A DNA stretch of 18,889 bases from an uncultured Lachnospiraceae bacterium. GTDB taxonomy: Bacteria; Bacillota; Clostridia; Lachnospirales; Lachnospiraceae. The stretch spans positions 1 to 18,889 of the forward strand of contig CAJUHG010000058.1 in assembly GCA_910586005.1 (NCBI GenBank), written 5' to 3'. Position numbers and translations under genes: made by a program. Under the pieces are notes generated by a model, which was given only the letters and a program-made list of their open reading frames with translations, made no database searches and was not told where the DNA came from. How positions within the stretch are numbered: the stretch's first letter is position 1; every line of letters starts with the position of its first letter. Positions 1 through 6,594 of the stretch are shown here, one piece after another.

Positions 1-166
1 CTTTGGAGGTACGCACAAATAAAGCACTTCCTAGTGTTTCCTCTAAATGTCTTACTGCCTGACTTACTGCTGGTTGGGAAACAGATAATTCCTCTGCTGC
101 CAATGTAATACTTTGTAATTTACCCACATAATAAAAAATTTTATAATATTCTAAATTGATATCCAT
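1..166 (-). CDS. LysR-family transcriptional regulator, N-terminal fragment
   Basis: Reading from the ATG at 166 towards 1 gives about 55 residues that begin MDINLEYYKIFYYVG and contain a typical LysR winged helix-turn-helix, including the LAAEELSVSQPAVSQAVRHL recognition region. The gene runs off the left edge, so its effector-binding domain and its target cannot be judged. A GGAGT Shine-Dalgarno lies 7 bases upstream of the ATG. The gene is divergent from the MATE pump, with 324 bp between them. LysR proteins often control a divergent neighbour, so regulation of the pump is possible, but I see no clear LysR palindrome in that spacer. The family call is secure and the function is unknown. 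Confidence 0.9.
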   Translation of the reverse strand, partial: MDINLEYYKIFYYVGKLQSITLAAEELSVSQPAVSQAVRHLEETLGSALFVRTSK

Positions 167-243
167 AATTACTCCTATCATATCCCATAAAACAAGCATA
201 TATTGTTTTTTTATAATTAGCCTTCCTAACATTAACCTCTAAA

Positions 244-278
244 ATAATAGAAAACACGCTTTACAAATTTTCTATTAT
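244..278 (-). repeat. 33-bp hairpin repeat, copy 1
   Basis: A perfect 11-bp inverted repeat (ATAATAGAAAA / TTTTCTATTAT) encloses a 13-nt loop. Read on the minus strand the loop is TTTGTAAAGCGTG, which matches the loop of the copies at 4147 and 4187 (CTCGCAAAGTGTG) at most positions. This copy is therefore in the opposite orientation to those. Confidence 0.7.
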
Positions 279-323
279 AAATCGAGTGGGAAAGATTTTC
301 TTTCCCTACTTGCTGCGCGCACC

Positions 324-345
324 ATGTGCCGCTTTAGCGGCATAT
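324..345. repeat. GC-rich hairpin with a CGCTTTAGCG core
   Basis: TGCCGCT and AGCGGCA (327-342) form a perfect 7-bp stem around a TT loop, with three further possible pairs outside it. The hairpin at 11941-11956 has the same core with different outer pairs (TCACGCT / AGCGTGA), so pairing is kept while the sequence changes. Neither copy is followed by a clear T-run. Confidence 0.5.
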
Positions 346-371
346 TTCCTTTGTATGGGGCTGTGCATAAA

Positions 372-404
372 TAATAGAAAGTTCTCAAAGCATACTTTCA
401 TATA
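372..404 (+). repeat. 33-bp hairpin repeat, degenerate copy 2
   Basis: The left arm TAATAGAAAG and the loop TTCTCAAAGCATA match the repeat family, but the right arm is worn (CTTTCATATA in place of CTTTCTATTA). The last stem pair is G-C, as in the copy at 4107, where other copies have A-T. Confidence 0.5.
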
Positions 405-428
405 TTGTAAATTAAAATATTTTCTATA

Positions 429-457
429 TTGTCTTTTTCCATTTTCTTTTGTATAAT
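429..457 (+). promoter_or_regulatory. Predicted sigma-A promoter of the MATE gene
   Basis: TTGTCT (429-434) and a consensus TATAAT (452-457) are 17 bp apart. The predicted transcript starts near 464, downstream of an in-frame upstream ATG at 449. This rules out that ATG and supports the start at 491. Confidence 0.7.
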
Positions 458-490
458 AGCATTCAGTATTTTTTAAAGGAGGATTTCATA

Positions 491-1837
491 ATGACAAAAG
501 ATATGACAACTGGAAGTCCGTGGAAAATTATTATTTTTTTCTCCATTCCAATTCTTCTAGGGAATTTATTCCAACAGTTTTATAATATGGTAGATGCCAT
601 TATTGTAGGACAATTTTTAGGTGAAGATGCGCTTGCTGCTGTGGGGTGTACGGGTTCTATTATGTTCTTAGTCCTTGGATTTGCTATGGGAATTGCACAA
701 GGTTTTGGTATCCTTATTTCTCATGCTTTTGGAGCAAAAGATGAGGAACGTCTCAAACATTATGTAGCAGTTTCACTAATTTTAGGATTTATCTCTTCTC
801 TATTAATTACTGCACTTACGATCACCTTGTCTAAGAATCTACTTTTATTTATGAAAACACCTGAAAATATTCTAGATATGGCCAATAGCTATATTACTGT
901 TATCTATGCTGGAACAATTGCAACTATGGCTTTTAATATAACTTCTTCCATTTTAAGAGGAGTAGGAGACAGTAAAACCCCCCTTTATTTTCTTGTACTT
1001 TCTTCTATTTTAAATATCCTCTTGGATTTATTTTTTATTGTAATACTTCATACTGGTCCAGAAGGTGCTGCTTATGCAACAGTAATTGCACAAGGACTTT
1101 CCGCATTGTTTTGCTTTTTGTATATGTTTACACGTTTTGAAATTTTAAAACTAAACCGAAAGGATTTCTATCTTGACTATAAAAGTTCTGTAGAACTTTT
1201 ATCTATTGGTATTCCTATGTCTATCAATTACTCAGTCACTGCCATTGGTGTTATGATTCTTCAAGGTGCTGTAAATGTATTTGGCTCTAGTGCAGTAGCG
1301 GCTATTGCAGCCGCTTCCAAAGTGGAAACACTTGCAACTCAAACCATGCCCACTTTGGGGACCACTATGTCTACTTATTGTGGACAGAATCTTGGAGCAA
1401 AAAAATATGACCGTATTTTTGATGGCATGAAAAAAGCCTTTTTTCTTGTACTAGCTATCTCAGTATTAGGAGCAATTATTTCAGCAGGATTTGGAAAATA
1501 TATTGTATGTTGGTTTTTAAGTGAACCTTCTGAGCTTGTACTAGATTATGCTACTACTTATTTACACACAGTTTCTTGGTTTTTTATTCCTTTGGCAATG
1601 ATTTTTCTGTATCGTAGCGCTTTACAAGGTCTGGATCAAACCTTAGTTCCTGTTATGAGTGGTATTTTAGAATTAGTTTTCCGGTTTTTGGTAATCACAT
1701 TTTGTTTAACTCCTTTTGGATATACCGCTGTCTGCTATGCTAGTCCTGCTGCTTGGATAGGTGCTGGATTTCCGCTATTAATTACCTATCTATTGTGGAA
1801 AAGAAAAATACAACTTCAACAAATTTCAGAAAATTAA
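491..1837 (+). CDS. MATE-family multidrug efflux transporter
   Basis: This 448-residue membrane protein is a MATE exporter, which expels cationic drugs or metabolites in exchange for Na+ or H+. About 12 hydrophobic segments are visible, in two related halves. The N-terminal signature IPILLGNLFQQFYNMVDAII and the GAKDEERL loop after the first helices are typical of the family, and the second half repeats the pattern (GQNLGAKKYDRI). The frame is open upstream to 449, but the start at 491 is chosen because AAAGGAGG lies 8 bases before it and the predicted promoter at 429-457 lies downstream of the earlier ATG. The length is normal. The gene is divergent from a LysR regulator and convergent with degV. 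The substrate cannot be predicted. Confidence 0.93.
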   Translation: MTKDMTTGSPWKIIIFFSIPILLGNLFQQFYNMVDAIIVGQFLGEDALAAVGCTGSIMFLVLGFAMGIAQGFGILISHAFGAKDEERLKHYVAVSLILGFISSLLITALTITLSKNLLLFMKTPENILDMANSYITVIYAGTIATMAFNITSSILRGVGDSKTPLYFLVLSSILNILLDLFFIVILHTGPEGAAYATVIAQGLSALFCFLYMFTRFEILKLNRKDFYLDYKSSVELLSIGIPMSINYSVTAIGVMILQGAVNVFGSSAVAAIAAASKVETLATQTMPTLGTTMSTYCGQNLGAKKYDRIFDGMKKAFFLVLAISVLGAIISAGFGKYIVCWFLSEPSELVLDYATTYLHTVSWFFIPLAMIFLYRSALQGLDQTLVPVMSGILELVFRFLVITFCLTPFGYTAVCYASPAAWIGAGFPLLITYLLWKRKIQLQQISEN

Positions 1838-1850
1838 TGCAAATTCTCAC

Positions 1851-1885
1851 CCACCGCTTATGTCTCTGCAACATAGAAGCGGTGG
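1851..1885 (+). terminator. Hairpin between convergent genes, CTTATGTCTCT repeat copy 1
   Basis: A 9-bp stem (CCACCGCTT / AAGCGGTGG), a 2-nt one-sided bulge, an inner 4-bp stem (ATGT / ACAT) and a 7-nt loop CTCTGCA sit in the 79-bp gap between the 3' ends of the MATE and degV genes. The position suggests a terminator, with ATTTTCTC following on the plus strand, but the T-run is weak. The same architecture recurs at 13234-13268, so this is also a repeat element. Confidence 0.55.
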
Positions 1886-1916
1886 ATTTTCTCACTAAGA
1901 TTAAAATTAATATTAC

Positions 1917-2780
1917 TTATTTTAACTTCTTAGAACAAGCAAGGGCAAGAGCTCCATGACCTATATGGCATGCAACACTTAAAGATAAAGGATCTACTAT
2001 AATTTCCTGATTTGGAAATATTTCTTGTACTTGAGCTTTAAATTCCAAAGCTGTCTCTCTATCCTTTGTATATGCAATTGCAAGATGCATACTTTCTCCT
2101 GACTCATCTTTAAAACGCTTTACAAAATCATTTTTTATAGCTTCTATCATAATATTCTTTGCTTGTTTTAAAGTTCTAGCCTTGGCAAAGGCATCCAACT
2201 TTTCTCCTTGAATCTGTAAAACGGGTTTTAACTTCAATAAAGTTCCAAGAGCTGCTGCCGCTGGTGTAATTCTTCCACCTTTTTTCAAATAATAAAGCGT
2301 GTCCACCATAATATAAATACTAGAGTCATACTTTGTTTCTTCTAGATAATCCTTAATTTCTTTCGCACTTTTTCCACGCTTCACCAACTCAATCGCATCT
2401 AGTACCACTTGTTTCTGAGTAACAGAAATACGCTGATTATTTACCACTTGAACTTTATTATCATAATCTTGAGCTAACATAATTGCTGTTTCACAAGAGC
2501 TACTTAAGCCACTGGACATAGGAATATGCACAATCTCATCAAATTCTTTTAATAAATTGTCCCATAAATCTGTAACGGAACCTACGGCTGGCATAGAAGT
2601 GGAGATTTCTGCTTTATTTTCTAATTTTTCATAAAATTGTTCCTGTGTTAAATCAATATCTTCAAAATATGTCTCTCCATCAATAAAAAAAGGCATAGGT
2701 AATACATTTACCCCATATTCTATTGCCTGTTTCTGGGTAATCCCACTATTACTATCTGTTACTACTGCAATTTTTCCCAC
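1917..2780 (-). CDS. DegV family fatty-acid-binding protein
   Basis: The 287-residue product is a complete DegV protein. The family binds a single fatty acid and in some Firmicutes serves as the FakB subunit that presents it to the kinase FakA. Visible family features are the N-terminal IAVVTDSNSGI, the STSMPAVGSV segment, the serine-rich PMSSGLSSSCETA ligand loop and the KKGGRIT region near residue 170. The start codon is GTG, with AGGAGG 9 bases upstream; no ATG in this frame is better placed. No fakA-like gene is nearby, so a FakB role is family-level inference only. It has its own predicted promoter (3009-3037) and an unusually long, structured 5' leader. Confidence 0.9.
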   Translation of the reverse strand: MGKIAVVTDSNSGITQKQAIEYGVNVLPMPFFIDGETYFEDIDLTQEQFYEKLENKAEISTSMPAVGSVTDLWDNLLKEFDEIVHIPMSSGLSSSCETAIMLAQDYDNKVQVVNNQRISVTQKQVVLDAIELVKRGKSAKEIKDYLEETKYDSSIYIMVDTLYYLKKGGRITPAAAALGTLLKLKPVLQIQGEKLDAFAKARTLKQAKNIMIEAIKNDFVKRFKDESGESMHLAIAYTKDRETALEFKAQVQEIFPNQEIIVDPLSLSVACHIGHGALALACSKKLK

Positions 2781-2813
2781 CTAATTGTCCTCCTTCTATA
2801 TTACTGTGAAAGT

Positions 2814-2873
2814 GTTTTCAAATGAACACCTTCTTGTATCTACAAGCAATGTAACATCTGTTCATTTGAAAAC
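2814..2873 (-). repeat. 15-bp perfect inverted repeat in the degV leader
   Basis: The arms 2814-2828 and 2859-2873 are perfectly complementary (GTTTTCAAATGAACA and its complement). The 30-nt loop contains a second perfect hairpin (CTTGTA-TC-TACAAG, 2833-2846). It lies 33 bp upstream of the degV GTG. There is no T-run after it on either strand, so it is not an ordinary terminator. It could be an operator, an RNA switch element or a small palindromic repeat. Confidence 0.65.
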
Positions 2874-3002
2874 CTAATGTGTATCAGCAAGAAGGCCGAT
2901 AGGCTAAATTGCAAATACATATAGCGACTGCAAAGGTACAACACATAAAGCAATCGACTTTCCGAAATGGTGAAACCTGCATCATCAGGTATTATATTTT
3001 CT
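2814..3002 (-). ncRNA. Candidate structured leader RNA upstream of degV
   Basis: From the predicted start near 3002 to the degV start is about 220 nt with no reading frame worth keeping. On the minus strand the RNA could fold ACCTG/CAGGT as an early hairpin, then close a multibranch unit with ATGTGT (2941-2946) against ACACAT (2877-2882) that contains TTGCA/TGCAA and GCC/GGC hairpins, and finally the 15-bp inverted repeat at 2814-2873. I cannot match it to a riboswitch class that I know by sequence. A large clostridial ncRNA such as the raiA motif is an untested possibility. The pairings are visible; an RNA function is inference. Confidence 0.4.
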
Positions 3003-3008
3003 TTTCAA

Positions 3009-3037
3009 ATTTTATCATATTCTATTCTGTGATACAA
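3009..3037 (-). promoter_or_regulatory. Predicted promoter of the degV leader
   Basis: On the minus strand TTGTAT (3037-3032) and TAAAAT (3014-3009) are separated by 17 bp, just after the stop codon of the Hpt gene. It separates degV and its leader from the Hpt transcript. Confidence 0.5.
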
Positions 3038-3043
3038 TCTTGT

Positions 3044-3400
3044 TTATTTCAAATTCTGAATGACATCCATTAATTGTTGGTATACCTTCCGCAAATCTTC
3101 TATATCACTTTCTAGCCCTTCATAATTTTTATTTCGCAGCTTTTCTACTATTATAATATCTGCATCCATTAACTTTTTCATTCCTAAATTTCCTGCTACG
3201 CCCTTTAAAGTATGTGCACAATGAAAAGCTCCCTCATATTCCTTTTCCTTCAGTGCCTTCTCTAATCCTTGAAAATTAGTGTCTGCTTTAAATTTAATTA
3301 ATAACCGTTCCAATAACTTTTCATTATTCATAAGACGTTTTAGTGCATCTTCAAGATTGACCCCTGATTTTATTAACGCTTCTTTTATTTCTTGTTCCAT
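3044..3400 (-). CDS. Stand-alone Hpt (histidine phosphotransfer) domain protein
   Basis: The 118-residue product is essentially one Hpt domain, a helical bundle that relays phosphate between response-regulator receiver domains. The signature AHTLKGVAGNLG places the phosphorylated histidine at H63, with the usual lysine and glycine at 66-67. The start ATG has a modest site (AAGGTAAG about 9 bases upstream). No histidine kinase or response regulator is in the window, so this is an orphan phosphotransfer protein; its partner, probably a hybrid kinase, must be encoded elsewhere. It is followed by a promoter and leader for degV, so the two genes are probably separate units. The domain call is firm and the pathway unknown. 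Confidence 0.85.
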   Translation of the reverse strand: MEQEIKEALIKSGVNLEDALKRLMNNEKLLERLLIKFKADTNFQGLEKALKEKEYEGAFHCAHTLKGVAGNLGMKKLMDADIIIVEKLRNKNYEGLESDIEDLRKVYQQLMDVIQNLK

Positions 3401-3515
3401 ATCAATTTCTTACCTTTCTATAAATTTTGTATTAATACTATTTTCCAATTAATCCTATAGTTCAGTTTGTGTAATTCCTACTATTATCTTCTTCTATACA
3501 TCTTTTAGTTTCATT

Positions 3516-3821
3516 CTACAATTCTTTTAACATTCCAAAGGAACCAATTGTTAGAATAATATCCTTTGTAATTATTTTAAAATTTTTTCTAACATAATCT
3601 GATGATCTGAAGCAGAGTAATATTTCCATATACATCTGAAAATTTAAATACATAATAAGACTCTGAAAAATAATGATATATTCCATCAAAGTACTCTTTA
3701 TTAGGTATTTCTTGTATTTTCCAGACAGGCATTTCTGAAATAACTTCTTCACGATTTCCCCATATTTTTTTGGCTCCCAATATTTTATTCTTTTCAAATG
3801 AGCACTATCATTTCCTTCCAA
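3516..3821 (-). pseudogene. Possible decayed small gene
   Basis: Two overlapping minus-strand frames are open here. One (3516-3821) starts with a TTG and has no good ribosome site. The other (3589-3780) carries a more protein-like stretch that includes MPVWKIQEIPNKEYFDGIYH. A GGAAGG site precedes an ATG near 3811, but that frame stops after five codons. A short gene broken by small insertions or deletions would explain this, as would chance open frames in AT-rich DNA. I recognise no family. A promoter-like TTGTGT/TATAAT pair lies upstream. Confidence 0.25.
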
Positions 3822-3983
3822 TATGGTTCTTTCTTTATAATTTTACTAACTTTATTTTTAATTATATATTTCCTTTATCATAATACACAAGTATATAAAT
3901 AAAATCAACTCTTTCCCCATTCATCTGCTATAGTATTTAAGAATGTCATTGTCATTCTCGCTATGGGAGTGTAGAGCAGCTCT

Positions 3984-4017
3984 GCGGACAAAATAAATCT
4001 GTACCTCTGCCGTCCGC
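3984..4017. repeat. GC-rich inverted repeat with 22-nt loop
   Basis: GCGGAC (3984-3989) and GTCCGC (4012-4017) form a perfect 6-bp stem, and CTCTGC recurs beside the left arm and inside the loop. It sits in a short GC-rich patch of an AT-rich spacer. No function is assigned. Confidence 0.4.
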
Positions 4018-4053
4018 TGGAAACTTTTCTTTCAGTCTGAGATTAGATTCACC

Positions 4054-4098
4054 AAAAAAAGAACTGTGACAATTTTAAAACTGCACAGTTCCTTTTTT
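4054..4098 (-). terminator. Bidirectional intrinsic terminator downstream of groEL
   Basis: GAACTGTG (4061-4068) and CACAGTTC (4084-4091) form a perfect 8-bp stem. On the minus strand it is followed by seven T, and on the plus strand by six T after the last C. For the groES-groEL transcript it lies about 215 nt past the groEL stop, after the tandem repeat array, so the array would be part of the mRNA 3' UTR. Confidence 0.75.
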
Positions 4099-4106
4099 AC
4101 TTATGG

Positions 4107-4219
4107 CAATAGAAAGTTCACAGAGTGTACTTTCTATTATTCATAACAATAGAAAACTCGCAAAGTGTGTTTTCTATTATTCATGACAATAGAAAACTCG
4201 CAAAGTGTGTTTTCTATTG
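4107..4219 (+). repeat. Three tandem hairpin repeats, 40-bp period
   Basis: Units begin at exactly 4107, 4147 and 4187. Each is a 10-bp inverted repeat (CAATAGAAAA / TTTTCTATTG type) around a 13-nt loop (CTCGCAAAGTGTG in units 2 and 3, TTCACAGAGTGTA in unit 1), joined by a 7-bp linker (TTCATAA or TTCATGA). In unit 1 the tenth stem pair is G-C where units 2 and 3 have A-T, so pairing is kept. Related single copies lie at 244, 372 and 13166. Confidence 0.8.
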
Positions 4220-4311
4220 TTTAAACTTTTTAAGTTTTTCATTCTATTTAAAAATTACATCTATCTATTATGTTAGAAATAAATGTTTAAATTTTCAAAA
4301 CTTTTTGGAAA

Positions 4312-5937
4312 TTACATCATTCCCATACCGCCTGCTCCACCTGCTGGCATTGCTGGAACTTCTTCTTTGATATTTGCCACTACAGATTCTGTAGTCAATA
4401 AAGTAGATGCTACAGAAGTTGCATTTTGTAATGCGCTTCTAGTTACCTTTACTGGATCTAGAATACCTGCTTCTACCATATTTACATATTCTTCTTTTGT
4501 TGCATCAAATCCAATGCCTACCTCAGATTCTTTTACTTTATTGATAATAACAGCACCCTCTAAACCTGCATTTGCTGCTATATAGTAAAGAGGAGATTCC
4601 AGTGCTTTTAAAATTACTTTTGCACCTGTCTTTTCATCGCCTTCTAACTCTTCTGCCAAAGATGCAACTTCTTTTGCTGCATGAATATATGCAGAACCGC
4701 CACCTGCAATAATTCCCTCTTCTACAGCTGCTCTTGTAGAATTCAATGCATCTTCCATACGAAGCTTACTTTCTTTCATTTCTGTTTCAGTTGCAGCGCC
4801 TACACGGATAACAGCTACACCGCCTGCTAATTTTGCAAGTCTTTCTTGTAATTTTTCTTTATCAAATTCAGAAGTAGTTTCTTCAATCTGTGTTCTAATC
4901 TGTGCAACTCTTGCTGCAATTGCATCTTTATCGCCTTCACCATCTACAATAATTGTATTTTCTTTTTGAACTTTTATGGATTTTGCACGTCCTAATTGCT
5001 CTAAAGTAGTTTCCTTTAATTCCAAACCTACTTCTTCTGAAATCACCTGTCCGCCTGTTAAGATTGCAATATCTTCTAACATTGCCTTTCTTCTATCACC
5101 ATATCCAGGAGCTTTTACTGCTACTACATTAAAGGTACCACGCAACTTATTTACAATTAAAGTTGTCAATGCTTCTCCTTCTACATCCTCTGCAATAATT
5201 AAAAGTCTTGCTCCTGACTGTACTACCTGCTCTAAAAGTGGAAGAATTTCTTGAATATTGCTAATTTTTTTATCTGTAATCAAAATATAAGGATCATCTA
5301 ATACAGCTTCCATTTTATCCATATCTGTTGCCATATATGCAGAGATATATCCACGGTCAAATTGCATACCTTCTACTAAATCCAATTCTGTCTGCATTGT
5401 CTTAGATTCTTCAATGGTAATCACACCATCATTAGAAACTTTTTCCATAGCATCTGCCACTAAATTTCCAACTTCATCATCACCAGCAGAAATTGCTGCT
5501 ACTTTTGCAATCTGGTCTTTGCCATTTACTTTCTGGCTCATAGTTGCAATTGCCTCTACTGCTTTATCAGTAGCTTTCTTCATACCACGTCTTAATACAA
5601 TTGGATTAGCTCCTGCTTCTAAGTTTTTCATACCCTCTTTAATCATTGCCTGTGCAAGAACAGTTGCAGTGGTAGTTCCATCCCCAGCTACATCGTTCGT
5701 CTTGGTTGCTACTTCTTTTACAAGCTGAGCTCCCATATTTTCAAACGCATCTTCTAACTCAATTTCTTTTGCTATGGTAACACCATCATTAGTAATTAAT
5801 GGAGCTCCAAAAGACTTATCTAATACTACATTTCTTCCTTTAGGTCCCAAAGTCACTCTCACTGTATTTGCTAATTTATCTACACCAGCTTCTAATGCTG
5901 TTCTGGCTTCTGTGCCATATTTCAATTCCTTTGCCAT
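4312..5937 (-). CDS. groL: Chaperonin GroEL (Hsp60)
   Basis: The 541-residue product is the large chaperonin subunit, which forms two stacked seven-membered rings and folds proteins under the GroES lid using ATP. Landmarks are the N-terminal TVRVTLGPKGRNVVLDKSFG, the nucleotide-binding GDGTTTATVL with D86 (equivalent to E. coli D87), the AATETEMKE segment and the Gly/Met-rich tail ending GGMGMM. Length is standard. The start has GGAGA about 9 bases upstream. It follows groES in the same direction, but the 226-bp gap between the two is long for this operon and holds a structured repeat. Heat-shock control is expected through the CIRCE upstream of groES. A terminator lies at 4054-4098. Confidence 0.99.
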   Translation of the reverse strand: MAKELKYGTEARTALEAGVDKLANTVRVTLGPKGRNVVLDKSFGAPLITNDGVTIAKEIELEDAFENMGAQLVKEVATKTNDVAGDGTTTATVLAQAMIKEGMKNLEAGANPIVLRRGMKKATDKAVEAIATMSQKVNGKDQIAKVAAISAGDDEVGNLVADAMEKVSNDGVITIEESKTMQTELDLVEGMQFDRGYISAYMATDMDKMEAVLDDPYILITDKKISNIQEILPLLEQVVQSGARLLIIAEDVEGEALTTLIVNKLRGTFNVVAVKAPGYGDRRKAMLEDIAILTGGQVISEEVGLELKETTLEQLGRAKSIKVQKENTIIVDGEGDKDAIAARVAQIRTQIEETTSEFDKEKLQERLAKLAGGVAVIRVGAATETEMKESKLRMEDALNSTRAAVEEGIIAGGGSAYIHAAKEVASLAEELEGDEKTGAKVILKALESPLYYIAANAGLEGAVIINKVKESEVGIGFDATKEEYVNMVEAGILDPVKVTRSALQNATSVASTLLTTESVVANIKEEVPAMPAGGAGGMGMM

Positions 5938-5984
5938 AATTATTTTTCTCCTTTTTATTGGTTTTTATTGATTGTAACTTATAA

Positions 5985-6088
5985 AACTGGCCAAATGGCC
6001 ACGTGTGCCCCAGAAGGTATCCCTTAGCAGTTAATAAGTATCCTTATGAACTGACCAAATGGTCCTAATGGAGTGCTCCAGAGGGTAT
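5985..6088 (-). repeat. Paired structured repeat between groES and groEL
   Basis: Two related units lie at 5985-6020 and 6049-6088. Each has a small hairpin followed by a CCAGA(A/G)GGTAT motif. The hairpins are GGCCAAATGGCC (5989-6000) and GACCAAATGGTC (6053-6064): the second pair changes from G-C to A-T on both sides, so pairing is preserved. The segment between them (6024-6041) matches a stretch at 12039-12057. In the operon mRNA these would form hairpins between the two cistrons. Confidence 0.6.
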
Positions 6089-6163
6089 AGGTTTTAATAT
6101 ATTTCCCCTAATATAAATTTATCACTTATTATCTCAAAAATGGGATTCCCATCTAACTTTCTA

Positions 6164-6454
6164 CTAGTCGTTTTCTACAACTGCAAGAATATCATTCTGT
6201 TTTACAATAATATATTCTTCTCCATCAATCTTTACTTCATTTCCTGCATATCTAGAATAAATAACTTTATCTCCCACTTTTACTTGCATTATTACTTCTT
6301 TTCCATCTACAGTTCCACCAGGTCCAACTGCTACCACTTCTGCTTCTTGTGGCTTCTCCTGTGCACTTCCGGTTAAAATAATACCAGATTTTGTGGTTTC
6401 TTCTGCTTCAAATTGCTTTAATACAACTCTGTCTCCTAATGGTACTAATTTCAT
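6164..6454 (-). CDS. groS: Co-chaperonin GroES (Hsp10)
   Basis: The 96-residue product is the heptameric lid of GroEL. It begins with the family signature VPLGDRVVLKQFEAEETTKS, followed by the flexible mobile-loop region (KSGIILTGSAQEKPQ) that contacts GroEL, and ends with YIIVKQNDILAVVE. Length is standard. The start has a strong AAGGAGG 8 bases upstream. It is the first gene of the groES-groEL operon, with a sigma-A promoter at 6552-6580 and a perfect CIRCE operator at 6512-6538, so repression by HrcA and induction on heat shock are expected. hrcA itself is not in the window. Confidence 0.98.
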   Translation of the reverse strand: MKLVPLGDRVVLKQFEAEETTKSGIILTGSAQEKPQEAEVVAVGPGGTVDGKEVIMQVKVGDKVIYSRYAGNEVKIDGEEYIIVKQNDILAVVEND

Positions 6455-6511
6455 TATAATTCCTCCTTAATAAGCTCTTATTCTATGTTCTCTTCTTAAT
6501 CTTTTCAGTTA

Positions 6512-6538
6512 TTAGCACTCATTTATATTGAGTGCTAA
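6512..6538 (-). promoter_or_regulatory. CIRCE operator (HrcA-binding site)
   Basis: TTAGCACTC-N9-GAGTGCTAA is a perfect match to the CIRCE inverted repeat. It lies just downstream of the predicted groES transcription start and 58 bp before the groES ATG. Confidence 0.97.
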
Positions 6539-6551
6539 TTGCTATGTACCT

Positions 6552-6580
6552 AATTTAGCACTCTCTTTTTTCTTTGTCAA
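6552..6580 (-). promoter_or_regulatory. groES-groEL promoter overlapping a CIRCE half-site
   Basis: On the minus strand a consensus TTGACA (6580-6575) and TAAATT (6557-6552) are 17 bp apart. An exact CIRCE half-site (TTAGCACTC, plus strand 6555-6563) overlaps the -10 region. The full CIRCE begins within about 10 bp of the predicted start site. Confidence 0.8.
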
Positions 6581-6594
6581 TATACAATTTTAGA

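Larger units (their letters stand above)
167..490. other. Intergenic spacer with hairpin repeats and the MATE promoter
   Basis: This 324-bp spacer separates two divergent genes and has no convincing small gene. It holds two members of the 33-bp hairpin repeat family (244-278 and about 372-404), a compact GC-rich hairpin (324-345) within an otherwise AT-rich stretch, and a good sigma-A promoter for the plus-strand pump (429-457). Confidence 0.6.
3401..4311. other. Long gene-poor stretch with a decayed ORF, hairpins and a terminator
   Basis: This 911-bp stretch lies between the 5' end of the Hpt gene and the 3' end of groEL. It holds a doubtful gene remnant (3516-3821), an AT-rich segment with a possible minus-strand promoter (TTGTGT and TATAAT 18 bp apart, near 3862-3891), an AGAATG/CATTCT hairpin (3940-3958), a GCGGAC/GTCCGC hairpin with a 22-nt loop (3984-4017), the groEL terminator (4054-4098) and three tandem 40-bp hairpin repeats (4107-4219). 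Nothing recognisable was seen at 3401-3515 or 4220-4311. Confidence 0.5.

Noticed and set aside
449..490. In-frame upstream ATG that would lengthen the MATE protein by 14 residues
   Set aside because: It lies upstream of the predicted transcription start (-10 at 452-457) and has no ribosome site, whereas the ATG at 491 has AAAGGAGG.
2874..3002. Assignment of the degV leader to a TPP, cobalamin, SAM or cyclic-di-GMP riboswitch
   Set aside because: I looked for the hallmark conserved strings of these classes on both strands and did not find them.
4107..4219. Tandem hairpin array as a CRISPR
   Set aside because: The constant part is 33 bp and the linkers are only 7 bp and nearly identical, so there are no spacers.
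4976..5971. Long open frames on the plus strand opposite groEL (4976-5254, 5414-5728, 5774-5971)
   Set aside because: They are codon-bias shadows of groEL; no ribosome sites and no recognisable protein.
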